Below, one piece after another: positions 11,097 to 21,443 of a stretch of 64,000 bases of DNA (position 1 is its first letter; the number at the start of each line of letters is the position of its first letter). The notes under the pieces were generated by a model, which ran no database searches, was not told the DNA's origin, and worked only from the letters and a program-made list of their open reading frames with translations. Position numbers and translations under genes: made by a program. Source of the DNA: an uncultured Pseudoxanthomonas sp. (GTDB lineage Bacteria; Pseudomonadota; Gammaproteobacteria; Xanthomonadales; Xanthomonadaceae); NCBI RefSeq assembly GCF_946886695.1, contig NZ_CAMPJD010000006.1:34799-98798 (forward strand). Reading direction: 5' to 3'.

Positions 11097-11894
11097 ATGA
11101 GCCGTTTCGAACAGAAATTCGCCGACCTCAAGGCCGCCCACCGCAAGGCGCTGATCCCCTTCATCACCGCCGGCGACCCGTCGCTGGAGTCCACCGTACC
11201 GGTGATGCATGCATTGGTGGCTGCAGGCGCGGACGTCATCGAACTGGGCGTGCCGTTCTCCGATCCGATGGCCGACGGTCCGGTCATCCAGCGCAGCTCC
11301 GAACGCGCGCTGGCCAAGGGCGCTGGGCTGCGGTATGTGCTCGAGGCGGTCGAGGTCTTCCGCCAACAGGACGACGGCACGCCGATCGTGCTGATGGGCT
11401 ATCTGAACCCGGTGGAGATCCATGGTGCCGAGCGCTTCGCCCGGGAAGCGGTCGCGGCCGGCGTCGATGGTGTGCTGCTGGTCGACCTGCCGCCGGAAGA
11501 AGCCGGTGAGACGCGCGCCATCTTCGACGAGCATGGCCTGGCACTGATCGCACTGGCGTCGCCGACCACATCGTCGGAACGCCTGCGGATGCTGTGCGAT
11601 ACCGCGCAGGGCTACCTGTATTACGTCAGCTTTGCCGGCGTCACTGGCGCGTCCGACCGCCTGGACATCGGCGCGGCGGGCGGGCGCCTGAAGCAGCTGC
11701 GGGTGGACTCCCGTGTGCCAGTGGTGGCCGGCTTCGGCATCAAGGACGCGGCCAGTGCAGCCGCGATGGCTGCCGATGCAGACGGCGTGGTGGTAGGCAG
11801 CGCGCTGGTCGCGGCGTTGGTCGAAGCGGGCGCGGACGCGCCGGCCCGGGCCTCCGCCTTCCTGGCCCCGCTGCGGGCGGCGCTGGACGCCTGA
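11097..11894 (+). CDS. trpA: Tryptophan synthase alpha chain
   Basis: TrpA cleaves indole-3-glycerol phosphate to indole and glyceraldehyde-3-phosphate, and channels indole to TrpB. The 265-residue TIM-barrel has the signature VIELGVPFSDPMADGPVIQ containing the catalytic Asp, the catalytic Glu region near LIPFITAGDP, and the phosphate-binding VVAGFGIKD and VVVGSALV segments. The ATG at 11097 gives MSRFEQKFADLKA; an upstream in-frame ATG at 11055 falls inside the palindromic repeat and is not credible. Confidence 0.96.
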   Translation: MSRFEQKFADLKAAHRKALIPFITAGDPSLESTVPVMHALVAAGADVIELGVPFSDPMADGPVIQRSSERALAKGAGLRYVLEAVEVFRQQDDGTPIVLMGYLNPVEIHGAERFAREAVAAGVDGVLLVDLPPEEAGETRAIFDEHGLALIALASPTTSSERLRMLCDTAQGYLYYVSFAGVTGASDRLDIGAAGGRLKQLRVDSRVPVVAGFGIKDAASAAAMAADADGVVVGSALVAALVEAGADAPARASAFLAPLRAALDA

Positions 11895-11981
11895 GTCACC
11901 GTACGGCTGTGCATGGACGACTGAGCTAAACTGCCGCGCTAATCCATCAGGCCCCTCCCGGGGCAGGCAGCAAGACCACGC

Positions 11982-12875
11982 ATGAGCTGGCTCAGCAAAC
12001 TGATGCCGTCGGGCATCCGCACCGAGGGCAACGCAGGCAAGAGCAAACGCAGCGTCCCCGAGGGCCTGTGGGAAAAATGCGACCGCTGCGGCGCGGTGCT
12101 GTACCGGCCGGAGCTGGAAGAGAACCTGGAGGTCTGCCCGAAGTGCAGCTTCCACATGCCCATCCGTGCCCGCGCGCGCATGGCGGCGTTGTTCGACCCG
12201 GGCAGCACGCGCGAGATCGGCGCCGCACTGGGCCCGACCGATGTGTTGAAGTTCAAGGACCAGAAGAAGTACGCCGACCGCATCAAGGCCGCGCAGAAGA
12301 GTACCGGCGAGCGCGATGCACTGATCACCCTGCAGGGCACGCTGAAGGGCCGTGACCTGGTCGCCAGCGCGTTCGACTTCGCCTACATGGGCGGCTCGAT
12401 GGGCTCGGTCGTCGGCGAGCGTTTCTCGCTGGGTGCGGAGAAGGCGCTGGAGATCGGCTCACCGTTCGTGTGCTTCTCCGCCAGCGGCGGCGCGCGCATG
12501 CAGGAGAGCCTGTTCTCGCTGATGCAGATGGCCAAGACCTCCGCGGCGCTCGGTCGCCTTCGCGAGGCCGGACTGCCCTACATCTCGGTGATGACGCACC
12601 CCACCACCGGTGGCGTGTCGGCCAGCTTCGCCATGCTGGGTGACATCAATCTGGCGGAGCCGGAAGCGCTGATCGGCTTCGCCGGCCCGCGCGTGATCGA
12701 ACAGACCGTGCGCGAGACATTGCCGGAGGGTTTCCAGCGTTCGGAGTTCCTGGTGGCGCATGGCGCCATCGACCAGATCTGCGACCGCCGCGAGCTGCGT
12801 GACCGCCTCGCCGACCTGCTGGCGTTGATGATGCGACAGCCCAAGCCCGAACAAAGTGAACTGGTGACCGCATGA
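11982..12875 (+). CDS. accD: Acetyl-CoA carboxylase carboxyltransferase subunit beta
   Basis: AccD with AccA transfers the carboxyl group from biotin to acetyl-CoA to make malonyl-CoA for fatty acid synthesis. The 297-residue protein has the N-terminal four-cysteine zinc finger (Cys33, Cys36, Cys52, Cys55). This is followed by the crotonase-like carboxyltransferase domain with [25 protein letters not shown] and [18 protein letters not shown]. The stop overlaps the glmM start (ATGA), so the two are translationally coupled. Confidence 0.96.
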   Translation: MSWLSKLMPSGIRTEGNAGKSKRSVPEGLWEKCDRCGAVLYRPELEENLEVCPKCSFHMPIRARARMAALFDPGSTREIGAALGPTDVLKFKDQKKYADRIKAAQKSTGERDALITLQGTLKGRDLVASAFDFAYMGGSMGSVVGERFSLGAEKALEIGSPFVCFSASGGARMQESLFSLMQMAKTSAALGRLREAGLPYISVMTHPTTGGVSASFAMLGDINLAEPEALIGFAGPRVIEQTVRETLPEGFQRSEFLVAHGAIDQICDRRELRDRLADLLALMMRQPKPEQSELVTA

Positions 12876-14221
12876 GCCGCAAATATTTCGGCACCGACGG
12901 CATCCGCGGCCGCGTCGGCACCAGCCCCATTTCCGCCGATTTCGTGCTGCGCCTGGGCAACGCCCTGGGTCGCGTGCTGTGCCAGAACACCGGCGATGCG
13001 CGTCCGGTGGTGGTGATCGGCAAGGACACACGCATTTCCGGCTACATGTTCGAAGCCGCGCTGGAGGCTGGCCTGGTCGCCGCCGGTGCCGATGTGCAAC
13101 TGATGGGGCCGATGCCGACGCCTGCAGTGGCCTTCCTGACCCGTACGCTGGGTGCCGACGCCGGTATCGTGATCAGCGCATCGCACAACCCGCACTACGA
13201 CAACGGGATCAAGTTCTTCTCGGCCGAGGGCGAGAAACTCGATGACGCGACCGAACTGGCGATCGAAGCCGCGCTGGACGCCCCGTTCTTCACCGCCGAA
13301 TCCGAGAAACTCGGCAAGGCGATCCGCACCCGTGATGCGGTCGGTCGCTACATGGAGTTCTGCAAGGCCAGCGTGCCGCGCCGTTTCGACCTGAAGGGAC
13401 TGAAGCTGGTGCTGGACTGTGCGCATGGCGCGACGTACCACATCGCACCGCTGCTGTTCCGCGAACTGGGCGCCGACGTCATCACCATCGGCGCCGAGCC
13501 GAACGGCGTCAACATCAACGACGGCGTGGGCTCCATGCACATCGACAGCCTGGCCGCGAAGGTGCGCGAGTCCGGCGCCCATCTGGGTATCGCCTTCGAT
13601 GGAGACGGTGATCGGGTGCTGATGGCCGACGGGCAGGGCGCGCCGGTCGATGGCGACCAGCTGATCTATCTGCTGGCACGCGACTGGCAGGCGAGTGGGC
13701 GGTTGCGTGGCCCGGTGGTCGGTACGCTGATGACCAACTACGGTCTGGAACGCGCGCTGGCCAAGCTCGAGATTCCCTTCGTCCGCACCAAGGTCGGCGA
13801 CCGTTACGTGCATCAGGCACTGGTCGAAGGCAACGCAGTGCTGGGTGGCGAAGCGTCCGGCCATCTGCTTTGCCTGGATCGCACCACCACCGGCGACGCC
13901 ATCATCGCCGCGCTGCAGGTGCTGGAAGCCCTGAGGCGTCGCAAGGTCTCGCTGCGTGATGCGCTCGATGGTCTGGCGATGCTGCCGCAGAAGACTATCA
14001 ACGTGAAGCTGGCCAACGGCGCCAAACCCACCGAGGCTGCGAGTGTGCAGGCCGCGCTCGCGCAGGCGCAGGCAGCGGTGTCGGGGCGTGGCCGGGCGTT
14101 CCTGCGCCCTTCCGGTACCGAACCGGTGGTGCGCGTGACGGTCGAGGCCGACGACGACGCGCTGGTGAAGAACACGCTGGAAACTCTGGCCGAGGCCGTG
14201 CGGGCTGCCGCCACCGCTTGA
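12872..14221 (+). CDS. glmM: Phosphoglucosamine mutase
   Basis: GlmM interconverts glucosamine-6-phosphate and glucosamine-1-phosphate for UDP-GlcNAc, hence peptidoglycan and LPS. The 449-residue protein starts [16 protein letters not shown]. The phosphoserine loop [17 protein letters not shown] contains the catalytic Ser104, the magnesium loop is [13 protein letters not shown], the sugar-binding loop is GGEASGHLL, and the C-terminal phosphate loop is [14 protein letters not shown]. Length and motifs fit a functional enzyme. It overlaps accD by 4 bp. Confidence 0.96.
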   Translation: MSRKYFGTDGIRGRVGTSPISADFVLRLGNALGRVLCQNTGDARPVVVIGKDTRISGYMFEAALEAGLVAAGADVQLMGPMPTPAVAFLTRTLGADAGIVISASHNPHYDNGIKFFSAEGEKLDDATELAIEAALDAPFFTAESEKLGKAIRTRDAVGRYMEFCKASVPRRFDLKGLKLVLDCAHGATYHIAPLLFRELGADVITIGAEPNGVNINDGVGSMHIDSLAAKVRESGAHLGIAFDGDGDRVLMADGQGAPVDGDQLIYLLARDWQASGRLRGPVVGTLMTNYGLERALAKLEIPFVRTKVGDRYVHQALVEGNAVLGGEASGHLLCLDRTTTGDAIIAALQVLEALRRRKVSLRDALDGLAMLPQKTINVKLANGAKPTEAASVQAALAQAQAAVSGRGRAFLRPSGTEPVVRVTVEADDDALVKNTLETLAEAVRAAATA

Positions 14222-14297
14222 GCCTGATCAATGAACACCTGGCGTGGGAATGCTTCACTGGCGCTCCCGCGCAACACATCTGTTGGAGCAGAGTCGC

Positions 14298-15236
14298 ATG
14301 AGTGCCCGTATTCCTACCCTGGACATCACCCGTTTCGACACCGACCGTGACGCCTTCGTGGCCGAGCTGGGCGCGGCCTACCGCGAATGGGGGTTTGCCG
14401 GCATCCGCAACCACGGCATCCCGCAGGCGCAGATCGATGCGGCCTACGACGTGTTCAAGCGTTTCTTCGCGCTTCCGGATGACGTGAAGAAGCAGTATCA
14501 CGTCCCCGGCAGCGGCGGTGCGCGTGGCTATACGCCATTCGGCGTGGAGACGGCGAAGGATTCCAAGCACTTCGACCTGAAGGAGTTCTGGCACATCGGT
14601 CGCGAGATCGCGGACGATTCCAGGTACTGCGACGTCATGCCACCGAACCTGTGGCCGGACGAAGTGCCCGGTTTCCGCGAACACGGTTACGGCCTGTACC
14701 AGGCGCTGGACCAGCTTGGTTCGCGTGTGCTGTCGGCACTGGCGCTGCATATCGGTCTGCCGGAGACCTATTTCGCCGACAAGACCGATTCGGGCAACTC
14801 GATCCTGCGGCCGATCCACTATCCCCCGATCACCGCCGACGACATCCCGAACGTGCGTGCCGGCGCGCACGAGGACATCAACCTCATCACGTTGCTGGTG
14901 GGTGCCAGCGCCGCCGGTCTGGAAGTGAAGTCTAAGCAGGGCGAGTGGGTGCCGTTCACCTCCGACGCCGACACCATCGTCGTCAACATCGGCGACATGC
15001 TGCAGCGCCTGACCAACCATGTGTACCCGTCGACCACGCACCGCGTGACCAATCCGCCGGGCGAACAGGCGCGCCAGCCCCGCTATTCGGTGCCGTTCTT
15101 CCTGCACCCGAATCCGGACTTCCTGATCGACGTGTTGCCGTCCACGGTCACGCCGGACAATCCGAAGCGCTATCCCGAGCCGATCACGGCCCAGGGCTAC
15201 CTGGAAGAGCGCCTGCGCGAGATCAAGCTGAAGTAA
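14298..15236 (+). CDS. 2-oxoglutarate/Fe(II)-dependent oxygenase, isopenicillin N synthase-like family
   Basis: The 312-residue protein shows the N-terminal DIOX_N region (FVAELGAAYREWGFAGIRNHGIP) and a jelly-roll core with the iron facial triad His191 and Asp193 (AHEDINLITLL) and His248 (TTHRVTNP). A following Arg in RYSVPFFLHP fits 2-oxoglutarate binding. Related bacterial proteins are often annotated as isopenicillin N synthase family or flavonol-synthase-like; the true substrate is unknown, and antibiotic synthesis is unlikely without other pathway genes. The ATG at 14298 follows GGAG. It stands alone between glmM and a convergent SDR gene. Confidence 0.85.
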   Translation: MSARIPTLDITRFDTDRDAFVAELGAAYREWGFAGIRNHGIPQAQIDAAYDVFKRFFALPDDVKKQYHVPGSGGARGYTPFGVETAKDSKHFDLKEFWHIGREIADDSRYCDVMPPNLWPDEVPGFREHGYGLYQALDQLGSRVLSALALHIGLPETYFADKTDSGNSILRPIHYPPITADDIPNVRAGAHEDINLITLLVGASAAGLEVKSKQGEWVPFTSDADTIVVNIGDMLQRLTNHVYPSTTHRVTNPPGEQARQPRYSVPFFLHPNPDFLIDVLPSTVTPDNPKRYPEPITAQGYLEERLREIKLK

Positions 15237-15270
15237 GGCGGGCCCGAGCCCGTCGTTGCGCGACCTTGCG

Positions 15271-15291
15271 GCGCCGGGATCTTCCCGGCGT
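15271..15291. terminator. Possible bidirectional hairpin between convergent genes
   Basis: An 8-bp GC stem (CGCCGGGA / TCCCGGCG) with a 3-nt loop lies between the ends of the oxygenase and the convergent SDR gene. No strong T-run follows on either side, so intrinsic termination is only suggested by position. Confidence 0.4.
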
Positions 15292-15309
15292 CGTGCGTTT
15301 CACGATCGA

Positions 15310-16122
15310 TCAATCCAGCGGCCGCACCTTGCGCGAGTTCCGTGCCATCAAGCCCATCGCCAACCGATGCGGCAGCAGCTTCACGATCATGTGCAGCAGC
15401 CGGTAGCGCCAGCCGGGTACCACCAGCACGTCCCCGCGCTCGCTGCCGTCGATCCCGGCACGCGCCACCTCCGTCGCTTGCAGCCACATCGTTGGCGACA
15501 CCCGCATGCGCGAACGGGTGCCGGTGACGTCGTGGAACTCGGAATACGTGAAGCCCGGGCACAACGCCGTGGCATGCACACCGCGATCGGCGTTTTCGAG
15601 CGCCATCGCCTCGCTGAACTTCAGCAGGAAACTCTTCGCCGGCGCATACAGTGTCTGCCCCTCGGCGGCCGGCATCAGCGCGGCGAACGAGGCGACGTTG
15701 AGGATGCGGCCCTGACCGGAGGCGCGGATCGAGGGCAGCAGTCGCCACGTCAGTTCGCAGACCGCGGTCACCATCACCTGCAGGAACGCCGCGTGATCGG
15801 CCCATGCGTTGCTGCGGTAGCGGCCCGGCATGCCGTAGCCGGCGTTGTTGACCAGGATGCGGATCGCCGCGCCGCGCCGTTCCAGCTCGGCGACCAGCGC
15901 TGCTGGAGCGGCCGGATCGGCCAGGTCCGCCACCACGATCTCCACCGGCACCTGTGCCCGCAGCTCAGTCGCCAGTGCCTGCAATCGCTCCACACGGCGA
16001 GCCGTCAGCACCAGCGGTACGCCGCGGCGAGCGTACTCGCGGGCGATCTGTTCGCCGATACCGCTGGAGGCGCCGGTGATCAGGGCGTAACCGGTGGCGC
16101 TGGCAGAAAAAGCATCGGTCAT
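15310..16122 (-). CDS. Short-chain dehydrogenase/reductase
   Basis: The 270-residue SDR has the cofactor motif TGASSGIGEQIAREYA near the N-terminus, NNAGYG mid-protein, the catalytic Ser in NVASFAALMPAAEG and the YxxxK pair in LYAPAKSFLL. The ADLADP segment after the second strand and the RRVER motif suggest NADP(H) use. The hydrophobic, basic C-terminus (YRLLHMIVKLLPHRLAMGLMARNSR) may associate with membranes, as in many lipid or oxo-acyl SDRs. Substrate is unknown. The ATG at 16122 was chosen because the frame extending upstream runs antisense through tpiA. It is divergent from tpiA. Confidence 0.87.
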   Translation of the reverse strand: MTDAFSASATGYALITGASSGIGEQIAREYARRGVPLVLTARRVERLQALATELRAQVPVEIVVADLADPAAPAALVAELERRGAAIRILVNNAGYGMPGRYRSNAWADHAAFLQVMVTAVCELTWRLLPSIRASGQGRILNVASFAALMPAAEGQTLYAPAKSFLLKFSEAMALENADRGVHATALCPGFTYSEFHDVTGTRSRMRVSPTMWLQATEVARAGIDGSERGDVLVVPGWRYRLLHMIVKLLPHRLAMGLMARNSRKVRPLD

Positions 16123-16233
16123 GGAAGATCCTGGTCGTCGAAGGCGGCTCGGCTTGCACGATAGCGCGACGGGTAGGTGCGCCGGACAACATCGGCTAGA
16201 CTGCGCGACCCGAACTGGACAGGAATTGGTCTT

Positions 16234-16992
16234 ATGCGCCGCAAGCTCGTGGCTGGGAACTGGAAGCTCCACGGCAATCGCGGTTTCGCCACCGCGCTGA
16301 TGGACGAGTTGGCCGCCGGCCTCCCGCTGGACGGGGTGGACCTGCTGGTCCTGCCGCCATTGCCCTACCTGGGTGAGCTGATCGAAGACTATGGTCACCG
16401 GGGTATCGCGTTCGGCGCGCAGGACGTCAGCAGCAACGAGAAGGGCGCATACACCGGGGAGGTGTCGGCCTCCATGCTGGTCGACGTGGGCGCGAGGTAT
16501 GGCCTGGTGGGCCATTCCGAGCGTCGCCAGTACCACAACGAGAGCAGCGAGTTCGTGGCCCGCAAGTTCGTCGCGGCCAAGCACGCCGGCCTGATCCCCT
16601 TGCTCTGCGTGGGCGAGACCGAGCAGCAGCGCAAGGACGGCCAGACCGAGTTCCGCATCCTGAAGCAACTGGAAGCCGTGTTCGACCTTGCCGGACCGCA
16701 GGCATTCGCCGATGCGGTGATCTCCTACGAGCCCGTCTGGGCCATCGGCACCGGCCTGACCGCCACGCCGGAGCAGGCTCAGGCTGTCCATGCCTTCATC
16801 CGTGGCGAAGTGGCCGCACGCGATGCTAGAATCGCCGATTCGCTGACCCTCCTCTATGGAGGCAGCGTGAAGCCCGACAACGCCGCGGAACTGTTCTCGC
16901 AGCCCGATGTCGATGGAGGGCTGGTGGGCGGCGCTTCCCTGGTCGCCCGGGATTTCCTGGCCATCGCGCAGGCGGCGGCCGGTCGGGGGTAG
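16234..16992 (+). CDS. tpiA: Triosephosphate isomerase
   Basis: TpiA interconverts dihydroxyacetone phosphate and glyceraldehyde-3-phosphate. The 252 residues begin MRRKLVAGNWKLHG with the catalytic Lys in NWK. They include His94 in GHSERR, the catalytic Glu166 in YEPVWAIGTG, and the phosphate-binding LLYGGSVKPDN. The ATG at 16234 follows AGGAATT. The arrangement tpiA, secG, tRNA-Leu, nuo is widely conserved in gammaproteobacteria. Confidence 0.97.
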   Translation: MRRKLVAGNWKLHGNRGFATALMDELAAGLPLDGVDLLVLPPLPYLGELIEDYGHRGIAFGAQDVSSNEKGAYTGEVSASMLVDVGARYGLVGHSERRQYHNESSEFVARKFVAAKHAGLIPLLCVGETEQQRKDGQTEFRILKQLEAVFDLAGPQAFADAVISYEPVWAIGTGLTATPEQAQAVHAFIRGEVAARDARIADSLTLLYGGSVKPDNAAELFSQPDVDGGLVGGASLVARDFLAIAQAAAGRG

Positions 16993-17051
16993 CCCCTGGC
17001 AAGACCGGACCCTCGCGGGCCGGACGACTCAACCGGTTGAGACTGATTCCG

Positions 17052-17498
17052 ATGCAGTGGATGTTGATCCTGAATGTGGTTTACGTGCTGGTGGCCATCG
17101 CCATCATCGCGCTGGTGCTGATGCAGCGCGGCTCGGGTGCCCAGGCCGGTTCCGGCTTTGGCGGCGGGGCTTCCGGCACGGTGTTCGGCGCGCGTGGCGC
17201 GTCCAACTTCCTGTCCAAGAGCACCAAGTGGCTGGCCATCGTGTTCTTCGGCATCAGTCTGTTCATGGCGTGGTACGCCACGCACAGCGCGCGTCCGACC
17301 ACGCAGCAGAACCTCGGCGTGATGTCGCAGCTGCCGGCGGCGCCTGCTGCTCCTGCGGGCGAACTGCCGAAGCCGTCGACCGTGCCCAGCACGCCGATCC
17401 AGCAGGCACCTGCACCGGCCGGCACCGTGCCCGCCGCACCGCAGGATGCAGTGCCCGCAGGCGAACAGGCGCCGGCGACACCGCCGCAGGGCGGCTGA
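17052..17498 (+). CDS. secG: Protein-export membrane protein SecG
   Basis: SecG is the small accessory subunit of the SecYEG translocon. The 148 residues comprise a first membrane helix (about 3-22), the conserved cytoplasmic loop LMQRGSGAQAGSGFGGGASGTVFGARG with FLSKSTKWLA, a second helix (about 56-75), and a long Pro/Ala/Gln-rich C-terminal tail typical of xanthomonads. The ATG at 17052 was chosen because it begins directly at MQWMLILNVVYVL. Confidence 0.94.
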   Translation: MQWMLILNVVYVLVAIAIIALVLMQRGSGAQAGSGFGGGASGTVFGARGASNFLSKSTKWLAIVFFGISLFMAWYATHSARPTTQQNLGVMSQLPAAPAAPAGELPKPSTVPSTPIQQAPAPAGTVPAAPQDAVPAGEQAPATPPQGG

Positions 17499-17505
17499 GC
17501 CCGGC

Positions 17506-17511
17506 TACAAT
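17506..17511 (+). promoter_or_regulatory. Probable -10 element for tRNA-Leu
   Basis: TACAAT lies 37 bp upstream of the mature tRNA-Leu 5' end and just after the secG stop. No good -35 is seen about 17 bp upstream, so the promoter is only moderately supported. Confidence 0.4.
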
Positions 17512-17547
17512 GGCGGGGTGCGCGAAGCGCTGCGCAAAGGTTTGATT

Positions 17548-17632
17548 GCCCAGGTGGCGGAATTGGTAGACGCACTACCTTGAGGTGGTAGCGACGAAAG
17601 TCGTAGGGGTTCGAGTCCCCTCTTGGGCACCA
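17548..17632 (+). tRNA. tRNA-Leu (anticodon GAG)
   Basis: This 85-nt class II tRNA has acceptor stem GCCCAGG/CTTGGGC, a D-loop with AATTGGTAGA, and anticodon stem CTACC/GGTAG enclosing TTGAGGT, which gives anticodon GAG. A short variable stem follows, then the T-arm AGGGGTTCGAGTCCCCT, discriminator A and an encoded CCA at 17630-17632. It is located between secG and nuoA, as in many gammaproteobacteria. Confidence 0.96.
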
Positions 17633-17667
17633 ATACAGCGGGTCGGCATGAATGTCGTTCCTGCAGC

Positions 17668-17700
17668 GAAAAACCCGCCATCCGGCGGGTTTTTTCTTTT
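17668..17700 (+). terminator. Rho-independent terminator after tRNA-Leu
   Basis: The stem AACCCGCC/GGCGGGTT with a 4-nt ATCC loop is followed by a T-rich run at 17691-17700. It closes the tpiA-secG-tRNA-Leu unit and separates it from the nuo operon. Confidence 0.9.
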
Positions 17701-17730
17701 GTCTACAACCGCGATATGCGCGGGTAATCG

Positions 17731-17760
17731 TTTACTAGCGAGTTCACGAACCGTTACAAT
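17731..17760 (+). promoter_or_regulatory. Probable sigma-70 promoter of the nuo operon
   Basis: TTTACT (17731-17736) and TACAAT (17755-17760) are separated by 18 bp and lie just downstream of the tRNA-Leu terminator. The remaining leader to nuoA (about 17767-17941) is some 175 bp, GC-rich, with several potential hairpins and no convincing ORF, and ends in a purine-rich GGACAAGAAGAGA before the GTG. Confidence 0.55.
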
Positions 17761-17941
17761 CCCGGCGATTCATCGGGCGCCCGGTACGTGTTGCGGAAGG
17801 GCTCCCGCGGAAGGTGGGCCCGGGCGGCGTCGCCAAAGGGCCGGTCGCGGCACACACCGTGGCCGGGCGGGCGATGCAAGCCCCATTCATGCCGAGCCGC
17901 AGTCATGCGCGCCGGCGGATAGGACAAGAAGAGACAAGCGA

Positions 17942-18288
17942 GTGCTGGCCAACTACCTGCCCACCCTGTTGTTCCTGATCGTCGCCACCGGCATCGGCAT
18001 CGCGCTGATGGTGGCCGGCCGCTTCCTGGGGCCGCGTCGTCCGGACGCGCAGAAGCTGTCTCCGTACGAATGCGGCTTCGAGGCGTTCGAAGACGCGCGC
18101 ATGAAGTTCGACGTGCGCTACTACCTGATCGCCATCCAGTTCATCGTGTTCGATCTGGAAATCATCTTCATTGTTCCGTGGACGCTGGTGTTCCAGGAGC
18201 TGGGTCCGCGTGCGCTGGTCACGATGGGCCTGTTCGTGGGCATGCTGTTCCTCGGCTTCATTTACGTTTGGAAGAAGGGAGCGCTCGA

Positions 18289-18298
<10 letters not shown>
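17942..18298 (+). CDS. nuoA: NADH-quinone oxidoreductase subunit A
   Basis: NuoA is a small three-helix membrane subunit at the junction of the membrane and peripheral arms of complex I. The 118-residue product shows [33 protein letters not shown], with the conserved ECG and acidic loop that lines the quinone chamber, and FDLEIIF. The start is GTG at 17942. It overlaps nuoB by 10 bp. First gene of a complete nuoA-N operon. Confidence 0.96.
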
Positions 18299-18843
<545 letters not shown>

Positions 18844-18888
18844 TTCCTGCTTCCCCCCGACATCCCCCTTCAGAGCACGCCACGCCCC

Positions 18889-19614
18889 ATGGCAGAGCAA
18901 GCTGCAAACTTCACCGACCAGCTGCGCGCCCGCTTCGCGGACGCGACGGTCAGCGTGGCCGAGCCGCGCGGCGAGATCACCCTGGAAGTGCCCTCCGCGT
19001 CCTGGCACGCCGTCTGCCTGGCGCTGCGCGACGAGTTCGGCTTCGAACAGGCCGTCGATGTCAGCGGCGTCGATTACCTGGGCTACGGCAGTACCGAATG
19101 GGACACGGCCGACGTCTCCTCCGCGGGTTTCAGTCGCGGCGTGGAGGGGTTCGGTCCGGGTCGCTTCAACTGGGAGCAGCGCCCGCAGGGTGCCGCGCAA
19201 CCCAACCGCTTCGCGGTGGTCCTGCACCTGCTGTCGTACCAGCACAACCGCCGCGTCCGCGTGCGCTGCTTCGCGCCGGATGACGGCCTGCCGGTGGTGG
19301 CGTCGCTGTGCGACGTGTGGCCGGGCCTCAACTGGTTCGAGCGCGAGGCGTTCGACCTGTACGGCATCATCTTCGAAGGCCATCCGGACCTGCGCCGCAT
19401 CCTGACCGACTACGGTTTCGTCGGTCATCCGTTCCGCAAGGACTTCCCGCTGATCGGCAACGTCGAAGTCCGTTACGACGAAGAGAAGAAGCGCGTGGTG
19501 TACGAGCCGGTCACCTCGGTCGAGCCGCGCGTCGGCGTGCCGCGCGTGATCCGCGACGACGCCCGTTACCAGACCGCTGCAGGCGAAGCTGCTGCACGCG
19601 AGGGCAAGGCATGA
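18889..19614 (+). CDS. nuoC: NADH-quinone oxidoreductase subunit C
   Basis: This 30-kDa-type peripheral-arm subunit (241 residues) has the family signature ERE.FDLYGI(I/M)[25 protein letters not shown] clearly visible in its second half. It is a separate protein and not the NuoCD fusion found in enterobacteria. Its TGA overlaps the nuoD ATG. Confidence 0.96.
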   Translation: MAEQAANFTDQLRARFADATVSVAEPRGEITLEVPSASWHAVCLALRDEFGFEQAVDVSGVDYLGYGSTEWDTADVSSAGFSRGVEGFGPGRFNWEQRPQGAAQPNRFAVVLHLLSYQHNRRVRVRCFAPDDGLPVVASLCDVWPGLNWFEREAFDLYGIIFEGHPDLRRILTDYGFVGHPFRKDFPLIGNVEVRYDEEKKRVVYEPVTSVEPRVGVPRVIRDDARYQTAAGEAAAREGKA

Positions 19615-20915
19615 GCAATCCGCAATCCGGCGTCGCGTTCGCCAGCAATCCTGCCGAAGGCAAGCAGGAGATCCGCAACTACACGCTGAACTTTGGCCCG
19701 CAGCATCCGGCCGCGCACGGCGTGCTGCGCCTGATCCTGGAAATGGACGGCGAGACGATCGTCCGTGCCGACCCGCACGTGGGCCTGCTGCACCGGGGCA
19801 CCGAGAAGCTGGCCGAATCCAAGCCGTTCAACCAGTCGATCGGCTACATGGATCGCCTGGACTACGTGTCGATGATGTGCAACGAGCACGCCTACGTGCG
19901 CGCCATCGAGACCCTGATGGGCATCGAGGCGCCGGAGCGCGCGCAGTACATCCGCACGATGTTCGACGAAATCACCCGCATCCTGAACCACCTGATGTGG
20001 ATCGGCTCCAACGCGCTCGACCTCGGTGCGATGGCGGTGATGCTGTACGCCTTCCGCGAGCGCGAAGAGCTGATGGACTGCTACGAAGCGGTCAGTGGCG
20101 CGCGCATGCACGCGACGTACTACCGGCCGGGCGGCGTGTACCGCGACCTGCCGGACCGCATGCCGAAGTACAAGGAATCGCCCTGGCGCAAGGGCAAGGC
20201 GCTGAAGCGGTTCAACCAGGCGCGCGAAGGCTCGCTGCTGGACTTCCTGGAAGACTTCACCAACGAATTCCCCAAGCGCGTCGATGAGTACGAGACGCTG
20301 CTGACCGACAACCGCATCTGGAAGCAGCGCACCGTCGGCATCGGCGTGGTCTCGCCGGAGCAGGCACGCGCGTTGGGCATGACCGGCGCCATGCTGCGCG
20401 GTTCGGGTATCGCCTGGGACCTGCGCAAGAAGCAGCCTTATGCCAAGTACGACGTGGTCGATTTCGACATCCCCGTCGGCGTCAACGGCGACTGCTACGA
20501 CCGCTACCTGGTCCGCGTCGCCGAGATGCGCCAGTCCAACCGCATCATCCAGCAGTGCGTGAAGTGGCTGAAGGCCAATCCTGGCCCGGTCATGGTGCAG
20601 AACTTCAAGGTCGCGCCCCCCTCCCGCGAGGAGATGAAGGACGACATGGAAGCACTGATCCATCACTTCAAGCTCTTCAGCGAAGGCTACTGCGTGCCGG
20701 CCGGCGAAACCTATGCCGCGGTCGAAGCGCCGAAGGGCGAGTTCGGCTGCTACCTGGTGTCCGATGGCGCCAACAAGCCCTTCCGCGTGAAGCTGCGCGC
20801 CCCGGGTTTCGCGCACCTGTCCTCCATGGACGAGATCGTGCGCGGCCACATGCTTCCCGACGTCGTCGCGATGATCGGTACCTATGATCTTGTCTTTGGT
20901 GAGGTGGACCGATGA
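19611..20915 (+). CDS. nuoD: NADH-quinone oxidoreductase subunit D
   Basis: This 49-kDa-type subunit forms the quinone-binding cavity together with NuoB. The 434 residues include [15 protein letters not shown] (the His of the quinone site), [25 protein letters not shown] and the C-terminal [25 protein letters not shown]. The ATG at 19611 gives [12 protein letters not shown]. It overlaps nuoC by 4 bp and nuoE by 4 bp. Confidence 0.97.
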   Translation: MSNPQSGVAFASNPAEGKQEIRNYTLNFGPQHPAAHGVLRLILEMDGETIVRADPHVGLLHRGTEKLAESKPFNQSIGYMDRLDYVSMMCNEHAYVRAIETLMGIEAPERAQYIRTMFDEITRILNHLMWIGSNALDLGAMAVMLYAFREREELMDCYEAVSGARMHATYYRPGGVYRDLPDRMPKYKESPWRKGKALKRFNQAREGSLLDFLEDFTNEFPKRVDEYETLLTDNRIWKQRTVGIGVVSPEQARALGMTGAMLRGSGIAWDLRKKQPYAKYDVVDFDIPVGVNGDCYDRYLVRVAEMRQSNRIIQQCVKWLKANPGPVMVQNFKVAPPSREEMKDDMEALIHHFKLFSEGYCVPAGETYAAVEAPKGEFGCYLVSDGANKPFRVKLRAPGFAHLSSMDEIVRGHMLPDVVAMIGTYDLVFGEVDR

Positions 20916-21439
20916 GGGCCACGGGTAATTTCGAGGCGGCGCAGAACGTCGATCCGCTGGTGGCGTTGAGCGACAAGACGCGCGCGCACATCGATCATTG
21001 GCTGACCAAGTTCCCGCCGGACCGCAAGCGTTCCGCGGTGCTGCAGGGTCTGCATGCCGCTCAGGAGCAGAACGAGGGTTGGCTGACCGACGAACTGATC
21101 GCCGCCGTCGCCAAGTACCTCGACCTGCCGCCGGTGTGGGCGTACGAGGTCGCCAGCTTCTACTCGATGTTCGAGACCGAGAAGGTCGGCCGCAACAACG
21201 TCGCCTTCTGCACCAACATCAGCTGCTGGCTCAACGGCGCCCAGGATCTGGTCGCGCACGCCGAGAAGAAACTGGGCTGCAAGCTCGGCGAGTCCACCGC
21301 CGACGGCCGCGTGTACCTGAAGCGCGAAGAAGAGTGCGTGGCCGCGTGCTGCGGCGCGCCGGTCGTGGTCATCAATGGCCACTACCACGAGAAGCTGACG
21401 CCGGCGAAAGTCGATGAGCTGCTGGAAGGGTTGGAGTAA
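20912..21439 (+). CDS. nuoE: NADH-quinone oxidoreductase subunit E
   Basis: This 24-kDa-type subunit binds the N1a [2Fe-2S] cluster. The 175-residue product shows the thioredoxin-like fold segments [19 protein letters not shown] (two cysteine ligands) and [16 protein letters not shown] (two more). Together with NuoF and NuoG it forms the NADH-oxidising module. Confidence 0.96.
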   Translation: MRATGNFEAAQNVDPLVALSDKTRAHIDHWLTKFPPDRKRSAVLQGLHAAQEQNEGWLTDELIAAVAKYLDLPPVWAYEVASFYSMFETEKVGRNNVAFCTNISCWLNGAQDLVAHAEKKLGCKLGESTADGRVYLKREEECVAACCGAPVVVINGHYHEKLTPAKVDELLEGLE

Positions 21440-21443
21440 GCGC

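Noticed and set aside
14298..15236. Beta-lactam biosynthesis role for the isopenicillin N synthase-like gene
   Set aside because: Only the 2OG-Fe(II) fold is shared; no ACV synthetase or other pathway gene is nearby.
17633..17941. Small ORFs upstream of nuoA in frame with it
   Set aside because: The in-frame extension runs back through the terminator and the tRNA-Leu gene, so it cannot be coding.
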